From Methanobrevibacter sp. YE315 (lineage in GTDB: Archaea; Methanobacteriota; Methanobacteria; Methanobacteriales; Methanobacteriaceae), in contig NZ_CP010834.1 of assembly GCF_001548675.1 (NCBI RefSeq), forward strand, positions 1,771,501-1,835,500: a stretch of 64,000 nucleotides of DNA. Reading direction: 5' to 3'. Positions 55,417-64,000 of this stretch are shown here, one piece after another. A program made the position numbers and the translations under genes. The notes beneath the pieces were generated by a model. That model saw only the letters and a list, made by a program, of their open reading frames with translations. It did no database searches and was not told where the DNA came from. The stretch's first letter is position 1. Every line of letters starts with the position of its first letter.

Positions 55417-56019
55417 ATGGTAGACGAAGAAACTATTGATACCGAATTCACTGAAAAAGAAGAAGAAGAAGTTGAAGTTGACGAAAAAATCAACGAAGAA
55501 AAAACAAAATTTGATGAAAAGAAAGAAGAAACTAAAGAAAAGTTCGATGAAAGAAAAGAAAAAGGAAAAGCTTTTGCGGACAATGTTATTAATGAATTAT
55601 ACAAAAACATAGATGAATTCAAAGAAAACATCAAAAACATGCAAAAAACCGCAGATCAAAAATATAGTGATTACAAACAAGCAACAGTACAAACAATCGA
55701 CATTGATTTAGTAGAAACCAAAGACTTCTACCACATCAAAGCTGCAGTACCTGGTGTAGAAAAAGAAGATGTTTTAATCGAAGCAGGTGACAACGACATC
55801 ACTATCGAAACCACTTTCAAAGCATTCATTGATGAATTTGAAGAAGAAGACGAAGCTGAATCAATTGTATCTGCTATCAAATCCGGTAAATGCAGTAAAA
55901 CTGTAAGATTTGAGAACAGTATTGACCTTGAAAACATTACTGCAAAATTCTCAAGTGGAATTGTTACCATAACCATTCCAAAATTAATTATACCAAAACA
56001 TAAAGTAAATGTAGAATAA
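55417..56019 (+). CDS. Hsp20-family small heat-shock protein with charged coiled-coil arm
   Basis: 200 residues from the ATG after AGGAGTG (an in-frame GTG lies three codons earlier). Residues 1-85 are a Glu/Lys coiled-coil arm. Residues 92-190 are an alpha-crystallin domain with AAVPGVEKEDVLIEAG and SSGIVTITIPK, the latter matching the family's G-V-L-x-(I/V)-x-(I/V)-P-K ending. It holds unfolded proteins in the cytoplasm. The arm is much longer than in standard Hsp20 and recalls the protein at 281. Confidence 0.85.
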   Translation: MVDEETIDTEFTEKEEEEVEVDEKINEEKTKFDEKKEETKEKFDERKEKGKAFADNVINELYKNIDEFKENIKNMQKTADQKYSDYKQATVQTIDIDLVETKDFYHIKAAVPGVEKEDVLIEAGDNDITIETTFKAFIDEFEEEDEAESIVSAIKSGKCSKTVRFENSIDLENITAKFSSGIVTITIPKLIIPKHKVNVE

Positions 56020-56053
56020 ATTCTACATTTCATCTTTTTTTATTTTAAAAAAA

Positions 56054-57064
56054 TTAATATCTAACTTTACCAATGTGCCTTGTTGCACCTGGATCTTCAC
56101 CATTATAGTGTGCTAAATAATATACAAACCATTCTAGAGGAATTACAAAAATGAATGGGGATAATAATTTATCCACATCAGCAAAATCTTTTAATTCATA
56201 AATAATAGATTTTAGCTCTAGATTTGCTGAAAATTCGATGGCCTTATCAGTGATTTCATCTGATTCAAAACCGGACCTTAAAAATATTATTGGAACATCT
56301 TTTTCTGCTCTTTCGATTAAACCGTGCCTGAATTCCGCGGAATATTCAGGACAAGCATGCTTAATTGCACCTTCCATAAGCATGGTCATGGCCAATTTAT
56401 ACGCAAGACCGAAATTAGGTCCGCTGCCTAAACAATAAAAGATATCCTCATCTTTAAACTCATAAGCCAATTTTTTATTTTCATCTTCGGTTATGACAAG
56501 AAGTTTTTCCAACATCTTATACATTTCGGATAACTGGGATAACAGCTCTGTTTTATTTTCATAATCACTGGCTGAAAATAGAATCTGATAAAGGCAAGCC
56601 AATTGTGTTACATAAGTTTTTGTACCTAAAATTGCTGTTTCAGTTCCACCTCTTGTTATAATAGGAGTTTTTGCTTCTTTAATCATGGAACTATCCGGTT
56701 CATTTGAGATTGAAACTGTATGCAATCCATATTCATTTGCTTTTCTTAAAGATGCTAAAGTATCTGCAGTTTCACCGGATTGTGATGTGAAAATTGCTAT
56801 GGAATTTTCATTTTCAACCAATTTTTTATTATAATAAAACTCATAACCTGCATAAACTTCAATATCAAGATTTGTACTTGACATTCTAATTGCATCCCTA
56901 ACACTATAACAAGTTGAAATAGAACTGCCACAACCAATTAGATAAACTTTATCCGCACCGATAACCAACTTCGAAACATCATCCATTTTTGGAAGCTCAC
57001 TTTCAAAAGTTCTCTTAAGTGATTCTGGTTGCTCCATCATTTCATCATACATTTTATAGTTCAT
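56054..57064 (-). CDS. SIS-domain sugar isomerase/deaminase (GlmS isomerase-like)
   Basis: 336 residues with AAGGAG upstream. Two SIS domains: [10 protein letters not shown] near 43-52 and [12 protein letters not shown] near 92-103 in the first, CLGSGPNFG and [10 protein letters not shown] in the second. The tail [15 protein letters not shown] corresponds to the DPDxPRxLxKxVT tail of glucosamine-6-phosphate synthase. The glutaminase domain is absent, so it probably interconverts or deaminates amino sugar phosphates, a possible route to pseudomurein or glycan precursors. Confidence 0.85.
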   Translation of the reverse strand: MNYKMYDEMMEQPESLKRTFESELPKMDDVSKLVIGADKVYLIGCGSSISTCYSVRDAIRMSSTNLDIEVYAGYEFYYNKKLVENENSIAIFTSQSGETADTLASLRKANEYGLHTVSISNEPDSSMIKEAKTPIITRGGTETAILGTKTYVTQLACLYQILFSASDYENKTELLSQLSEMYKMLEKLLVITEDENKKLAYEFKDEDIFYCLGSGPNFGLAYKLAMTMLMEGAIKHACPEYSAEFRHGLIERAEKDVPIIFLRSGFESDEITDKAIEFSANLELKSIIYELKDFADVDKLLSPFIFVIPLEWFVYYLAHYNGEDPGATRHIGKVRY

Positions 57065-57155
57065 GATTAAAACTCCTTAACATTTATAAACAATTATATT
57101 TATGTAATAAAATATATAAAAATGTTATTTAAACAAAAGGCTTAAAAATGATAAC

Positions 57156-57782
57156 ATGGAAATAGATTTAGCTTCATTAGGAATGGAAAAAGGAAGGCAG
57201 TACGAAACCGTAATTACAACTATTAATTCTGAAAATGTGAAAAATGCGGCGCCAATGGGTGTGATATGCTTAGATAAAAACATGATATTGAACAGGATTT
57301 TCAAGGGAAGCCACACTCTGGACAACATTCTCCTTCAAAAAGAGTTCATTGTTAATATTACCCATGATCCTGAAATATTTACCAAATCCACTCTTGGAAA
57401 TTTGCCTCCCGAATATTTCAATGAAGACAACTCTTTAAAATGTGCTGAAGCTTATTTTAAATGTGAATCAATCAAGTTTATTGAAGCCGTTAAACAAAGC
57501 GATCCCATTAAAAAGAAAGATGAAGCAATCGTCATTAAATCAAAGGTTAATGAGATTATAATTAATAAACCTACTAAAGCTATGAACAGAGGGTTTGGCT
57601 ATGTTATCGAATCCTTATCCAACTTAACACGTTTTGATATGGTCGGCGAAGAACAAAAGGAATATTATCTTAACAGATTTAGAGAAGCTAATCGCGTGGT
57701 AAAAAAAGTTGGCTACAAACAGGATATACAGGCCATGAAAGAAATAAAAAAAGAGTTAATAAAAAAAGGTTATGAACCTTAG
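57156..57782 (+). CDS. DUF447 family protein (flavin-reductase-like barrel)
   Basis: 208 residues. [22 protein letters not shown] at 15-36 and [15 protein letters not shown] near 62-76 match DUF447, an archaeal family with a split-barrel FMN-binding fold. Probably FMN-dependent; reaction unknown. A TATA-like AAATATATAAA (57110) sits 45 bases before the ATG and no binding site is seen, so the transcript may be nearly leaderless. It ends four bases into the convergent adenine deaminase gene. Confidence 0.8.
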   Translation: MEIDLASLGMEKGRQYETVITTINSENVKNAAPMGVICLDKNMILNRIFKGSHTLDNILLQKEFIVNITHDPEIFTKSTLGNLPPEYFNEDNSLKCAEAYFKCESIKFIEAVKQSDPIKKKDEAIVIKSKVNEIIINKPTKAMNRGFGYVIESLSNLTRFDMVGEEQKEYYLNRFREANRVVKKVGYKQDIQAMKEIKKELIKKGYEP

Positions 57783-59503
57783 TTTTTAATAACATCAATA
57801 AATTCAAATGAATCTCCATCAAATAAACCTTTATCTGAAATCTTAATTGATGGAATAACTAGTAATGCCATAAATGCCATTGTCATAAATGGAGATTGGA
57901 GTTCGCAACCTAAAGCGTTAGTCATTTGATGTAAAACACCTAATTTATGAGCAACATCATATACGTCCTCATTACTCATGAGTCCTGCAATCGGAAGAGG
58001 TAATGAATCACTGAAGTCTTCGCTCACAACGGCAATGCCTCCTTTATCATCAATAATTTGATTGACTGCTTTTGCCATCATGTCAGAACTATAACCAACA
58101 ACTATGATATTATGGGAATCGTGAGCAACAGATGATGCAATAGCTCCTTTTTTAAGACCAAATCCTCTAATGAATGCATTAGAAACTGTGTTTCCACCAT
58201 AACGCTCTACAACAGATATCTTTAAAACATCCTGAAAGATATCAGGTTGGACAATACCATCCTTAACATATAATTTTGCAGTCGCTTTTTTAGTTAATAA
58301 ATCACCATCGGAACACACAATAACATTGACTTCACATTCATCTCCATCATAATGCACATCAAAGTCACTAGGAAGCTTTTTAGATGCATTTATTGAATTG
58401 GAAGCTTCGATTTCAGGAACATCAAACAGAACATTTTCCCCATCAAACACACATTCGCCGCCAACATATGTTTTTAAGACATTGCAATCATATATGCTGT
58501 CTACAATTATAAAATCTGCTTGTCTACCTTCCCTTATAATACCGCAATTTAAATTATAATGATATGCAGGGTTGATTGTTACCATATCAATGGCTTTTAA
58601 GATATCAATTCCTAAATTAACTGCTTTTTTGATGGATAAATCCAAATGACCGTTGATTAAATCGTTTGGATGTTTATCATCACTAACTATAAAATCAAAG
58701 ATTGGAGAATATATTTTTCTTTCAAATATATCTTTGAAAATCCTACCCAAAGCATCCGGATTTTCAATGAGTAATTTGCCTTCATCTATATTGAAAAGGC
58801 CTTCCATATCCATAGCGGATGAACCGTCACGAACCATAATTTTCATACCTTTAATCTTTTTCTCGAGAGCTTCCAAAACATTGCTGCATTCGTGGTCAGT
58901 ACTTATACCATGTGCAATGTATTTATCCAAATCTTCACGAGAAAGCAATGGTGCATGACCATCAATCGGCTTTTCATACTTTTTCGCCAATTCCAATTTC
59001 TTTAGAACTTCTTCATCCCCATTTATAACACCCGGAAAATTCATCATTTCCCCTAATGCAACAATCTCATCTTTTTTAAGTAAATACTCAACATCAGAGG
59101 AATCTAAAATAGCACCGGAAGTTTCAAATGAAGTAGCAGGCACACAAGAAGGTGCAGTGAAATAGAAATTAAAAGGAACGGCATTTGCATTTTCAATCAT
59201 TGCTTCAATACCCTCAATTCCCAAAACATTAGCTATTTCATGAGGGTCGCATACAACAGAAGTAGTACCGTAACGTACGGCAATCTTAGCGAATTGTGCT
59301 GGTGAAACCATACTACTTTCTATATGAATATGAGAATCTATGAAACCTGGAAGCAGCAATCCCTTAACATCAACTAGTGTTTCCTCATTAACTGTAATTG
59401 GAGCTACTTCCGTAAAGATTCCGTTTTCTATTTTGATTCTAACAGGACGAATTGTGCTAGAGACAACATCATAGATATAAGCTGTAAATTCCTTCATTTT
59501 CAT
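57779..59503 (-). CDS. ade: Adenine deaminase
   Basis: 574 residues, full length. Metal-binding [16 protein letters not shown] near 56-71, [17 protein letters not shown] near 178-185, GISTDHEC and the late [16 protein letters not shown] are all diagnostic of the amidohydrolase family Ade. It converts adenine to hypoxanthine and ammonia in purine salvage. Its ATGA start overlaps the stop of the upstream TIGR00300 gene, so the two form an operon. Confidence 0.93.
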   Translation of the reverse strand: MKMKEFTAYIYDVVSSTIRPVRIKIENGIFTEVAPITVNEETLVDVKGLLLPGFIDSHIHIESSMVSPAQFAKIAVRYGTTSVVCDPHEIANVLGIEGIEAMIENANAVPFNFYFTAPSCVPATSFETSGAILDSSDVEYLLKKDEIVALGEMMNFPGVINGDEEVLKKLELAKKYEKPIDGHAPLLSREDLDKYIAHGISTDHECSNVLEALEKKIKGMKIMVRDGSSAMDMEGLFNIDEGKLLIENPDALGRIFKDIFERKIYSPIFDFIVSDDKHPNDLINGHLDLSIKKAVNLGIDILKAIDMVTINPAYHYNLNCGIIREGRQADFIIVDSIYDCNVLKTYVGGECVFDGENVLFDVPEIEASNSINASKKLPSDFDVHYDGDECEVNVIVCSDGDLLTKKATAKLYVKDGIVQPDIFQDVLKISVVERYGGNTVSNAFIRGFGLKKGAIASSVAHDSHNIIVVGYSSDMMAKAVNQIIDDKGGIAVVSEDFSDSLPLPIAGLMSNEDVYDVAHKLGVLHQMTNALGCELQSPFMTMAFMALLVIPSIKISDKGLFDGDSFEFIDVIKN

Positions 59504-60720
59504 TCCCCATGTAAAGCATTATAAAGAAGTGGTAAAAATGTTCCAATATCAGTAACAATACCTACAACTTGAGCGCTTCCCCTATCAGATAATTTAGTTA
59601 CTGTGGATGGATTAATATCTACACAAATACTTTTAACTCTTGAAGGGAGCAAATTACCCATTGCAATTGAGTGAAGCATTGTTGCAATCATAATTACCAT
59701 GTCAACTTCTTGAGCATAATGTCTCATTAACTTTTGAGCTTCTGCAGTGTCGGTTATAACATCCGGAAGTGGTCCATCATCACGAATGGAACCTGCAAGA
59801 ACAAATGGAACATCTTTTTTAATACATTCATACATGATTCCGCCAGTCAATGTGCCATCTTCAACTGCATTTTTGATTGAACCTGATTGATTGATTCTGT
59901 TAATTGCCCTCATATGGTGAGTATGGCCATGAGCTACAATCTTACCTGTTTCAACTTCAATACCTAAAGAAGTTCCGAACAAATCTGACTCGATATCATG
60001 AGTAGCAAGAGCATTTCCAGCCAGGATTACATCAATGTAACCTTCCCTAACAAGTGATGCCAAGAATTTGCCAGAACCTGTATGCACAATAGCCGGCCCA
60101 CCAACAATTCCAATTTTTCCTCCTTTTGCCTTGATTTCCTTCATTTCCTTAGCAATACCATTAATCAAATTCATTAAAGGTTTTTCAGAGGATACCTCAC
60201 TGTTCATGAACTCAAATACTTGCTGTTCCTCTCTTGATCTGTGAGGTGGTGTAACTTTTACACCTTCAAGCCCGACAACTATTTTATCGCCTGCTTTAAC
60301 ATCAGCTATTGGTTTAACAAAAGCTCTTCTTTCATCTTCATCAACAACGACCAAACAATCCATCTCAATTTCTTCAACAGGAATCCAATCCCCATCATAG
60401 AAAATATGAGTAGTGTGATTAGATGATGAATAAAAACCTTCAGGAGCAACTTTATCTTTTGTTGATGCAACAAGTTTTACTTCTTTAATATCATCAATTG
60501 ATGCACCAAGTACTGATAATTCATCTAGAATAGACTCTAATAATTCGGGAGAACTGGCTGAAACTTCGATTTTTGCATGGCTTATATCTGATTTCTTACG
60601 TCCAACATCGATTTCCAATATATCAAATTCCCCGCCTTTGTCCATAATTATGCCCATTGTTTTAGTTAAAGTCAATGAGTCAATAATATGGCCTGAAAGC
60701 TCAATAATTCTTTTGTTCAT
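59500..60720 (-). CDS. TIGR00300 family protein (LOR/SDH-type, archaeal ornithine cyclodeaminase candidate)
   Basis: 406 residues from ATG 60720, eight bases after GGAG (the frame extends five codons more). [30 protein letters not shown] is the family's N-terminus; [38 protein letters not shown] is a Rossmann-type dinucleotide region. Members include NAD-dependent archaeal ornithine cyclodeaminase, which makes proline. It is translationally coupled to adenine deaminase; both release ammonia. Confidence 0.85.
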   Translation of the reverse strand: MNKRIIELSGHIIDSLTLTKTMGIIMDKGGEFDILEIDVGRKKSDISHAKIEVSASSPELLESILDELSVLGASIDDIKEVKLVASTKDKVAPEGFYSSSNHTTHIFYDGDWIPVEEIEMDCLVVVDEDERRAFVKPIADVKAGDKIVVGLEGVKVTPPHRSREEQQVFEFMNSEVSSEKPLMNLINGIAKEMKEIKAKGGKIGIVGGPAIVHTGSGKFLASLVREGYIDVILAGNALATHDIESDLFGTSLGIEVETGKIVAHGHTHHMRAINRINQSGSIKNAVEDGTLTGGIMYECIKKDVPFVLAGSIRDDGPLPDVITDTAEAQKLMRHYAQEVDMVIMIATMLHSIAMGNLLPSRVKSICVDINPSTVTKLSDRGSAQVVGIVTDIGTFLPLLYNALHGE

Positions 60721-60808
60721 AACACTATGCTCCATTTTTTAGTTAATATTATAATTTTGGTTTCGGTGATATTTAATGATATTGTTATGATAAAAAAAGA
60801 GAAAAAAG

Positions 60809-61558
60809 TTATATCCAAGGAATGCCAATTTTCATAGCAATATCCATGATATACTCTTTAAAAAACACATTTGAAACATATGCAATGATTGCACCAATTA
60901 AAATTAAAATCAGAAAATGACCGCCGAAGAATCCTTCATAAAAACCGGCGACAAATGCACCGAACATCAATTCAACTAAAGGATTTTCGATTATTCCCAA
61001 AATGAGACCTACAATTAAACCTGAAATACAAGCATTGGCTTCATTATCAATTGTTCCAGCAAAAAATCCTACACTCAGAATAGTAGCTAAAATAAATGAA
61101 AACCATGAAAATCCAATTAATAAACCTATCAAGGACAAAATTATTGCAGCAACCAATGATACGATTGTTGGTAAAATTATTGCATTGAAATTAATTTTTT
61201 CTTTAAAATTATTATTGGCTTCAGCACCTTGCTTATATTCACCAATTTTACCTGTGAAAATATTTGCCCCACATTCTGTGCAGAATGTAGTCTCATCTTC
61301 AACGACATGACCACAATTTTTACAAACTTTTAAATCAGATTCTTTAGGTTTGGAAGGTTGAATCACTTTTGAACCACAAGATGGGCAAAATATAACATTT
61401 TCAGGCAAATCTGAATTACATTTTTCACATTTCCCATAAACCACATTCTGTGATTGTGATTCTTCATCCTCTTTTGAAATTTTCAGATTATTTCCACAAT
61501 TAGGACATAATTCAAAAGAGTCATCAACTTCAACTCCACATTTATCACATTTAACCAT
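60809..61558 (-). CDS. Multi-zinc-ribbon membrane protein
   Basis: 249 residues. Three ribbons: CDKCG/CPNCG (4-22), CEKCN/CPSCG (about 44-62) and CKNCG/CTECG (about 79-97). From 125 on there are four hydrophobic helices resembling DUF5518-type membrane domains with Gly-rich turns. Such proteins are numerous in Methanobrevibacter. GGGGTG precedes the ATG. Function unknown. Head-to-tail with the next ribbon protein, 13 bases apart. Confidence 0.78.
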   Translation of the reverse strand: MVKCDKCGVEVDDSFELCPNCGNNLKISKEDEESQSQNVVYGKCEKCNSDLPENVIFCPSCGSKVIQPSKPKESDLKVCKNCGHVVEDETTFCTECGANIFTGKIGEYKQGAEANNNFKEKINFNAIILPTIVSLVAAIILSLIGLLIGFSWFSFILATILSVGFFAGTIDNEANACISGLIVGLILGIIENPLVELMFGAFVAGFYEGFFGGHFLILILIGAIIAYVSNVFFKEYIMDIAMKIGIPWI

Positions 61559-61571
61559 GCGAAAACACCCC

Positions 61572-62531
61572 TTAATTAAATAGCAAATTTTGTTTTAATT
61601 GATTAAATTCATCTTGAGTAATTACCCCAGAATCAAGTAATTCTTGGAATTCTTTTAATTGTTGTGCTTTTGATGGTTCAGAAGTCTGATTCTGAACTAC
61701 AACAGTTTGTGGTTTTCCCCTTAAAGTTTCAAATAGATCAATTAAGTTTTGACCAAATTTATAACTTGGAAGTCTGATTTCATATGAAGTATTATCAACC
61801 AATTTTATTAATAATCTATCAAACATGTCTGCACTATCATTGTTTGTAATCATGTCCTTGAAACGTGTTGCTTTAAGTGATTGGATATCATTTTGAATAG
61901 CTCTTCTAATGTCATTTGGGGATGTCCAAGCTCTTTTGGTAATATCTTCGTATCTACTTTCATCACCAAGTCTTTTTGTCACTCTCATTGATACAATTTT
62001 ATCAAAGTAAAAATTGTTTATTCCTGCATTTACTTTTTCCCAATCACGATTATCAATTTCCATAAAGACAAATTTATCTTCCTTAATTAAGAAAAATCCA
62101 TCAATAATTGTTTCATTACCTAAATCTCTTCTAAGTAATCTATTTACTGGAATGCCGAATAAAGCAGTATCGACCACATCGTTTGTTAACTGGTGTTTTG
62201 TTGTTGTCTGTTCTAATTTGTTAAATCTTTTTACACTTGTCAAAAAGTAATCTTCATCTTTAATTCCGAATTCTTCAGCAAGCTTATCATATCTTTTAAT
62301 AATTTCATCATGCCTGGCTTGCCATTCTTTTTGTTTATAGGATACTCCTGCACCCCCGCCATTATTTAATTGATAACCACATTCTTTACAAAAAACAGTA
62401 TTTTGACCATTTTTAGTACCGCATTTTGGACAAATGCTAGAATCGCTTTCATATTTCTCCACTTTTTCACCGCAGCTGAAGCAAAAATCAGAACCAATAA
62501 CTTCTGCTCCGCATTTTTGACATTTAACCAT
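61572..62531 (-). CDS. Zinc-ribbon, PH-like and SHOCT domain protein
   Basis: 319 residues. Ribbons CQKCG/CFSCG and CPKCG/CKECG in the first 52, a middle domain (about 110-250) with IIDGFFLIKEDKFVFMEIDN that looks like a bacterial PH domain, and a C-terminal SHOCT motif (LKEFQELLDSGVITQDEFNQLK). SHOCT marks oligomerising or membrane-associated proteins. GGGGGTA precedes the ATG. Co-transcribed with its neighbours. Confidence 0.78.
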   Translation of the reverse strand: MVKCQKCGAEVIGSDFCFSCGEKVEKYESDSSICPKCGTKNGQNTVFCKECGYQLNNGGGAGVSYKQKEWQARHDEIIKRYDKLAEEFGIKDEDYFLTSVKRFNKLEQTTTKHQLTNDVVDTALFGIPVNRLLRRDLGNETIIDGFFLIKEDKFVFMEIDNRDWEKVNAGINNFYFDKIVSMRVTKRLGDESRYEDITKRAWTSPNDIRRAIQNDIQSLKATRFKDMITNNDSADMFDRLLIKLVDNTSYEIRLPSYKFGQNLIDLFETLRGKPQTVVVQNQTSEPSKAQQLKEFQELLDSGVITQDEFNQLKQNLLFN

Positions 62532-62534
62532 AAT

Positions 62535-63089
62535 TTACCCCCAGTTGTTTTGGTCAATTGACTTTCTAATCTTATTTCCCCATTTATTCTCTTCAATATC
62601 ATCAACGGCAGCCTGTAAATTATTAGAAACATTAGCTATTGATGAGTTAAGTGCATTGATTTTATTATCCATAATATCAATTTCCAACTTCATGAACCCT
62701 TTTTCAATATCTTTATATGTTTCGGAATTGTCTTCATTAATCTTTTCTACGCTATCCCCTTCGGTTAACATGTCCATTAACCTTAAAAATACATGTTCTT
62801 GGTGTTGTTTTTCATATTCCTTAATGTCAGACACGCTGTAAATTTTATCGAGCAACATTTTAATTACATTAATAAAATCTTCCCTATCTGCATGATTATT
62901 AACATTATGTGGAAGAATATCTGTTTTAAGTAAAAATACTGAATCGACTTCCCCATTTTCTTTTAATACTAGAGAATATCCTTTATTTTCAATATAAACT
63001 AAAGCGATTGATTTATTGTCATAAATTTCAATTTCCACTTTAGAAAACTCTTTTGGTATTGATAAAAAATCTAAATTACGAACTAACAT
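62535..63089 (-). CDS. Hypothetical protein of the zinc-ribbon operon
   Basis: 184 residues with AGGTGAT upstream. The first 80 residues are a beta-rich domain (VEIEIYDNKSIALVYIENKGYSLVL); the rest is helical and coiled-coil. No Cys. It ends three bases before the SHOCT gene start, so it is in the same operon. No family recognised. Confidence 0.6.
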   Translation of the reverse strand: MLVRNLDFLSIPKEFSKVEIEIYDNKSIALVYIENKGYSLVLKENGEVDSVFLLKTDILPHNVNNHADREDFINVIKMLLDKIYSVSDIKEYEKQHQEHVFLRLMDMLTEGDSVEKINEDNSETYKDIEKGFMKLEIDIMDNKINALNSSIANVSNNLQAAVDDIEENKWGNKIRKSIDQNNWG

Positions 63090-63097
63090 TTTATCAC

Positions 63098-63589
63098 CTA
63101 TCTGAATTCAACGGAATCCGCATATTTTTTTAAATCATCGAGCTGATGTCCACCAACAAAAACAACCTCATTCCCATCCTCGCTTACTTTACCAACAAGA
63201 TAAGGAGGAACAGCATTCATCCCAAGATCATTTTTTAATATGATTAAATTTCCATCATTTTGATATACATAATACAAATACGTTTTTGTTAAAACATTGA
63301 TTGCATGCTGGTATGCATTTGATTCAGTCTCATCAATTAATGAATTATTATAATAATAAACAACGACCTCATCCCCATTAATTTCACAACCTGCATCCTT
63401 TTCCCAGTATTCGTTTTTACAGCCCAATGCTCCATTATCATGACACCACGCCACATTCCAATACTCCCGGCCAGGAGGCAAATCGATTTCAAATATGCCC
63501 TCAAAATCGTAGGTTGAATTAATGGGCATTATAAAAATTAATGCAACAGCCACCAAAATGAGAAACAAGACAATTATCTTTTTGTTGAT
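63098..63589 (-). CDS. Secreted or membrane-anchored protein, apparent ATC start
   Basis: A TTG start at 63568 gives 156 residues, but GAGGTGAT sits three bases before an in-frame ATC at 63589 that would begin (M)NKKIIVLFLILVAVALIFI, a perfect signal or anchor sequence of 163 residues. Either a non-AUG start or a mutated start codon is implied. The outer part has four Cys (WCHDNGALGC, DAGC) and aromatic strands. The four genes 63589 to 60809 run in one direction. Confidence 0.6.
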   Translation of the reverse strand: MNKKIIVLFLILVAVALIFIMPINSTYDFEGIFEIDLPPGREYWNVAWCHDNGALGCKNEYWEKDAGCEINGDEVVVYYYNNSLIDETESNAYQHAINVLTKTYLYYVYQNDGNLIILKNDLGMNAVPPYLVGKVSEDGNEVVFVGGHQLDDLKKYADSVEFR

Positions 63590-63644
63590 TTTATCACCTC
63601 AATCGTATTGATAAATATGTTAGACACATAATATAAACATTGCT

Positions 63645-63675
63645 ATTAGCATGCTAATATCATATAGATATCTAT
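63645..63675. promoter_or_regulatory. Two perfect palindromes before the winged-helix gene
   Basis: ATTAGCATGCTAAT (63645-63658) and ATAGATATCTAT (63664-63675) lie between the divergent genes, 29-59 bases before the ATG at 63704. Likely operator sites. Confidence 0.55.
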
Positions 63676-63703
63676 TAAATAGCTAAAATTTAAATTCAAG
63701 AAC

Positions 63704-63982
63704 ATGGAGAAAAAAGATGATATGAGCATCATTTCCCTACTTGCACGTTCCAAAAAAAGGATAAAAGTTTTAAAGTCTTTAGAAAAAGAAAATAAGATTC
63801 CATCCAAAATCAGTAAGGATATTGATGACAATAGCAATCATGTATCAAAATATTTAAAGACATTGAAAGATGCGGAACTAGTGGAATGTCTTAATGAAAA
63901 AGATAAACGATACAGATTCTATAGCATTACAGATAAAGGCAAATATTACCTTGACAAAGTAGAAAAAGATTATAACGACTAA
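63704..63982 (+). CDS. Winged-helix transcriptional regulator
   Basis: 92 residues. Helix-turn-helix about 34-58 (PSKISKDIDDNSNHVSKYLKTLKD), wing YRFYSITDKGKYYL. Same small family as the cargo regulators at 30622 and 35983, which suggests that host and element share regulators. Palindromes upstream point to autoregulation, perhaps also of the divergent secreted-protein operon. No binding site seen; probably leaderless. Confidence 0.75.
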   Translation: MEKKDDMSIISLLARSKKRIKVLKSLEKENKIPSKISKDIDDNSNHVSKYLKTLKDAELVECLNEKDKRYRFYSITDKGKYYLDKVEKDYND

Positions 63983-64000
63983 TTTTAAAAAAATAAAAAA

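Overview
This window reads as the chromosome of a Methanobrevibacter-like methanogenic archaeon (order Methanobacteriales). The clues are a very AT-rich sequence, GGTGA/GGAG ribosome binding sites, many zinc-ribbon proteins, host genes of the DUF447 and TIGR00300 families, and a virus lysin whose layout matches pseudomurein endoisopeptidases. The species is inferred, not proven.

Layout. (1) 1-3.9 kb, host: a coiled-coil protein, two alpha/beta hydrolases and a decayed CPBP intramembrane protease. (2) About 3.95-55.37 kb: an integrated virus-like element, with an integrase at the left end and portal and protease/scaffold genes at the right end. (3) 55.4-64 kb, host: Hsp20-like protein, SIS-domain protein, DUF447 protein, adenine deaminase, TIGR00300 protein, zinc-ribbon membrane and SHOCT proteins, and a winged-helix regulator.

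Inside the element the left 7 kb (plus strand) is an early module: integrase, several very small genes, a candidate annealing protein, a second small replication-type protein and an AAA+ replicative helicase. It is followed by an iteron-like region that is a good origin candidate. The virion genes are all on the minus strand: portal, protease/scaffold, fibre/decoration genes with collagen-like Gly-X-Y repeats, a decoration protein, two tandem major capsid proteins, a double ribbon-helix-helix regulator, a lysin and the two terminase subunits. No tape-measure, tail-tube or baseplate gene is recognisable.

The virion genes are separated by cargo, mostly on the opposite strand. Cargo at 19.7-21.2 kb is a zinc-ribbon protein. 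Cargo at 24.0-36.2 kb is a defence island: a type III restriction-modification pair, a probable type II system with two adenine methyltransferases, a PD-(D/E)XK nuclease and a winged-helix controller, then a second nuclease-like gene next to a DUF1802 gene. Cargo at 44.7-52.0 kb is a four-gene operon (zinc ribbon-TPR, zinc ribbon, UvrD helicase-nuclease-zinc ribbon, zinc ribbon-TPR). This operon is the best candidate here for an undescribed system.

Other structure: a 0.6-kb GC-rich array of hairpins with compensatory base changes (52.16-52.73 kb); a three-copy regulatory repeat; a start-codon-linked motif present five times; a duplicated terminase tail marking a cargo insertion; and an in-frame stop that splits a conserved fibre module.
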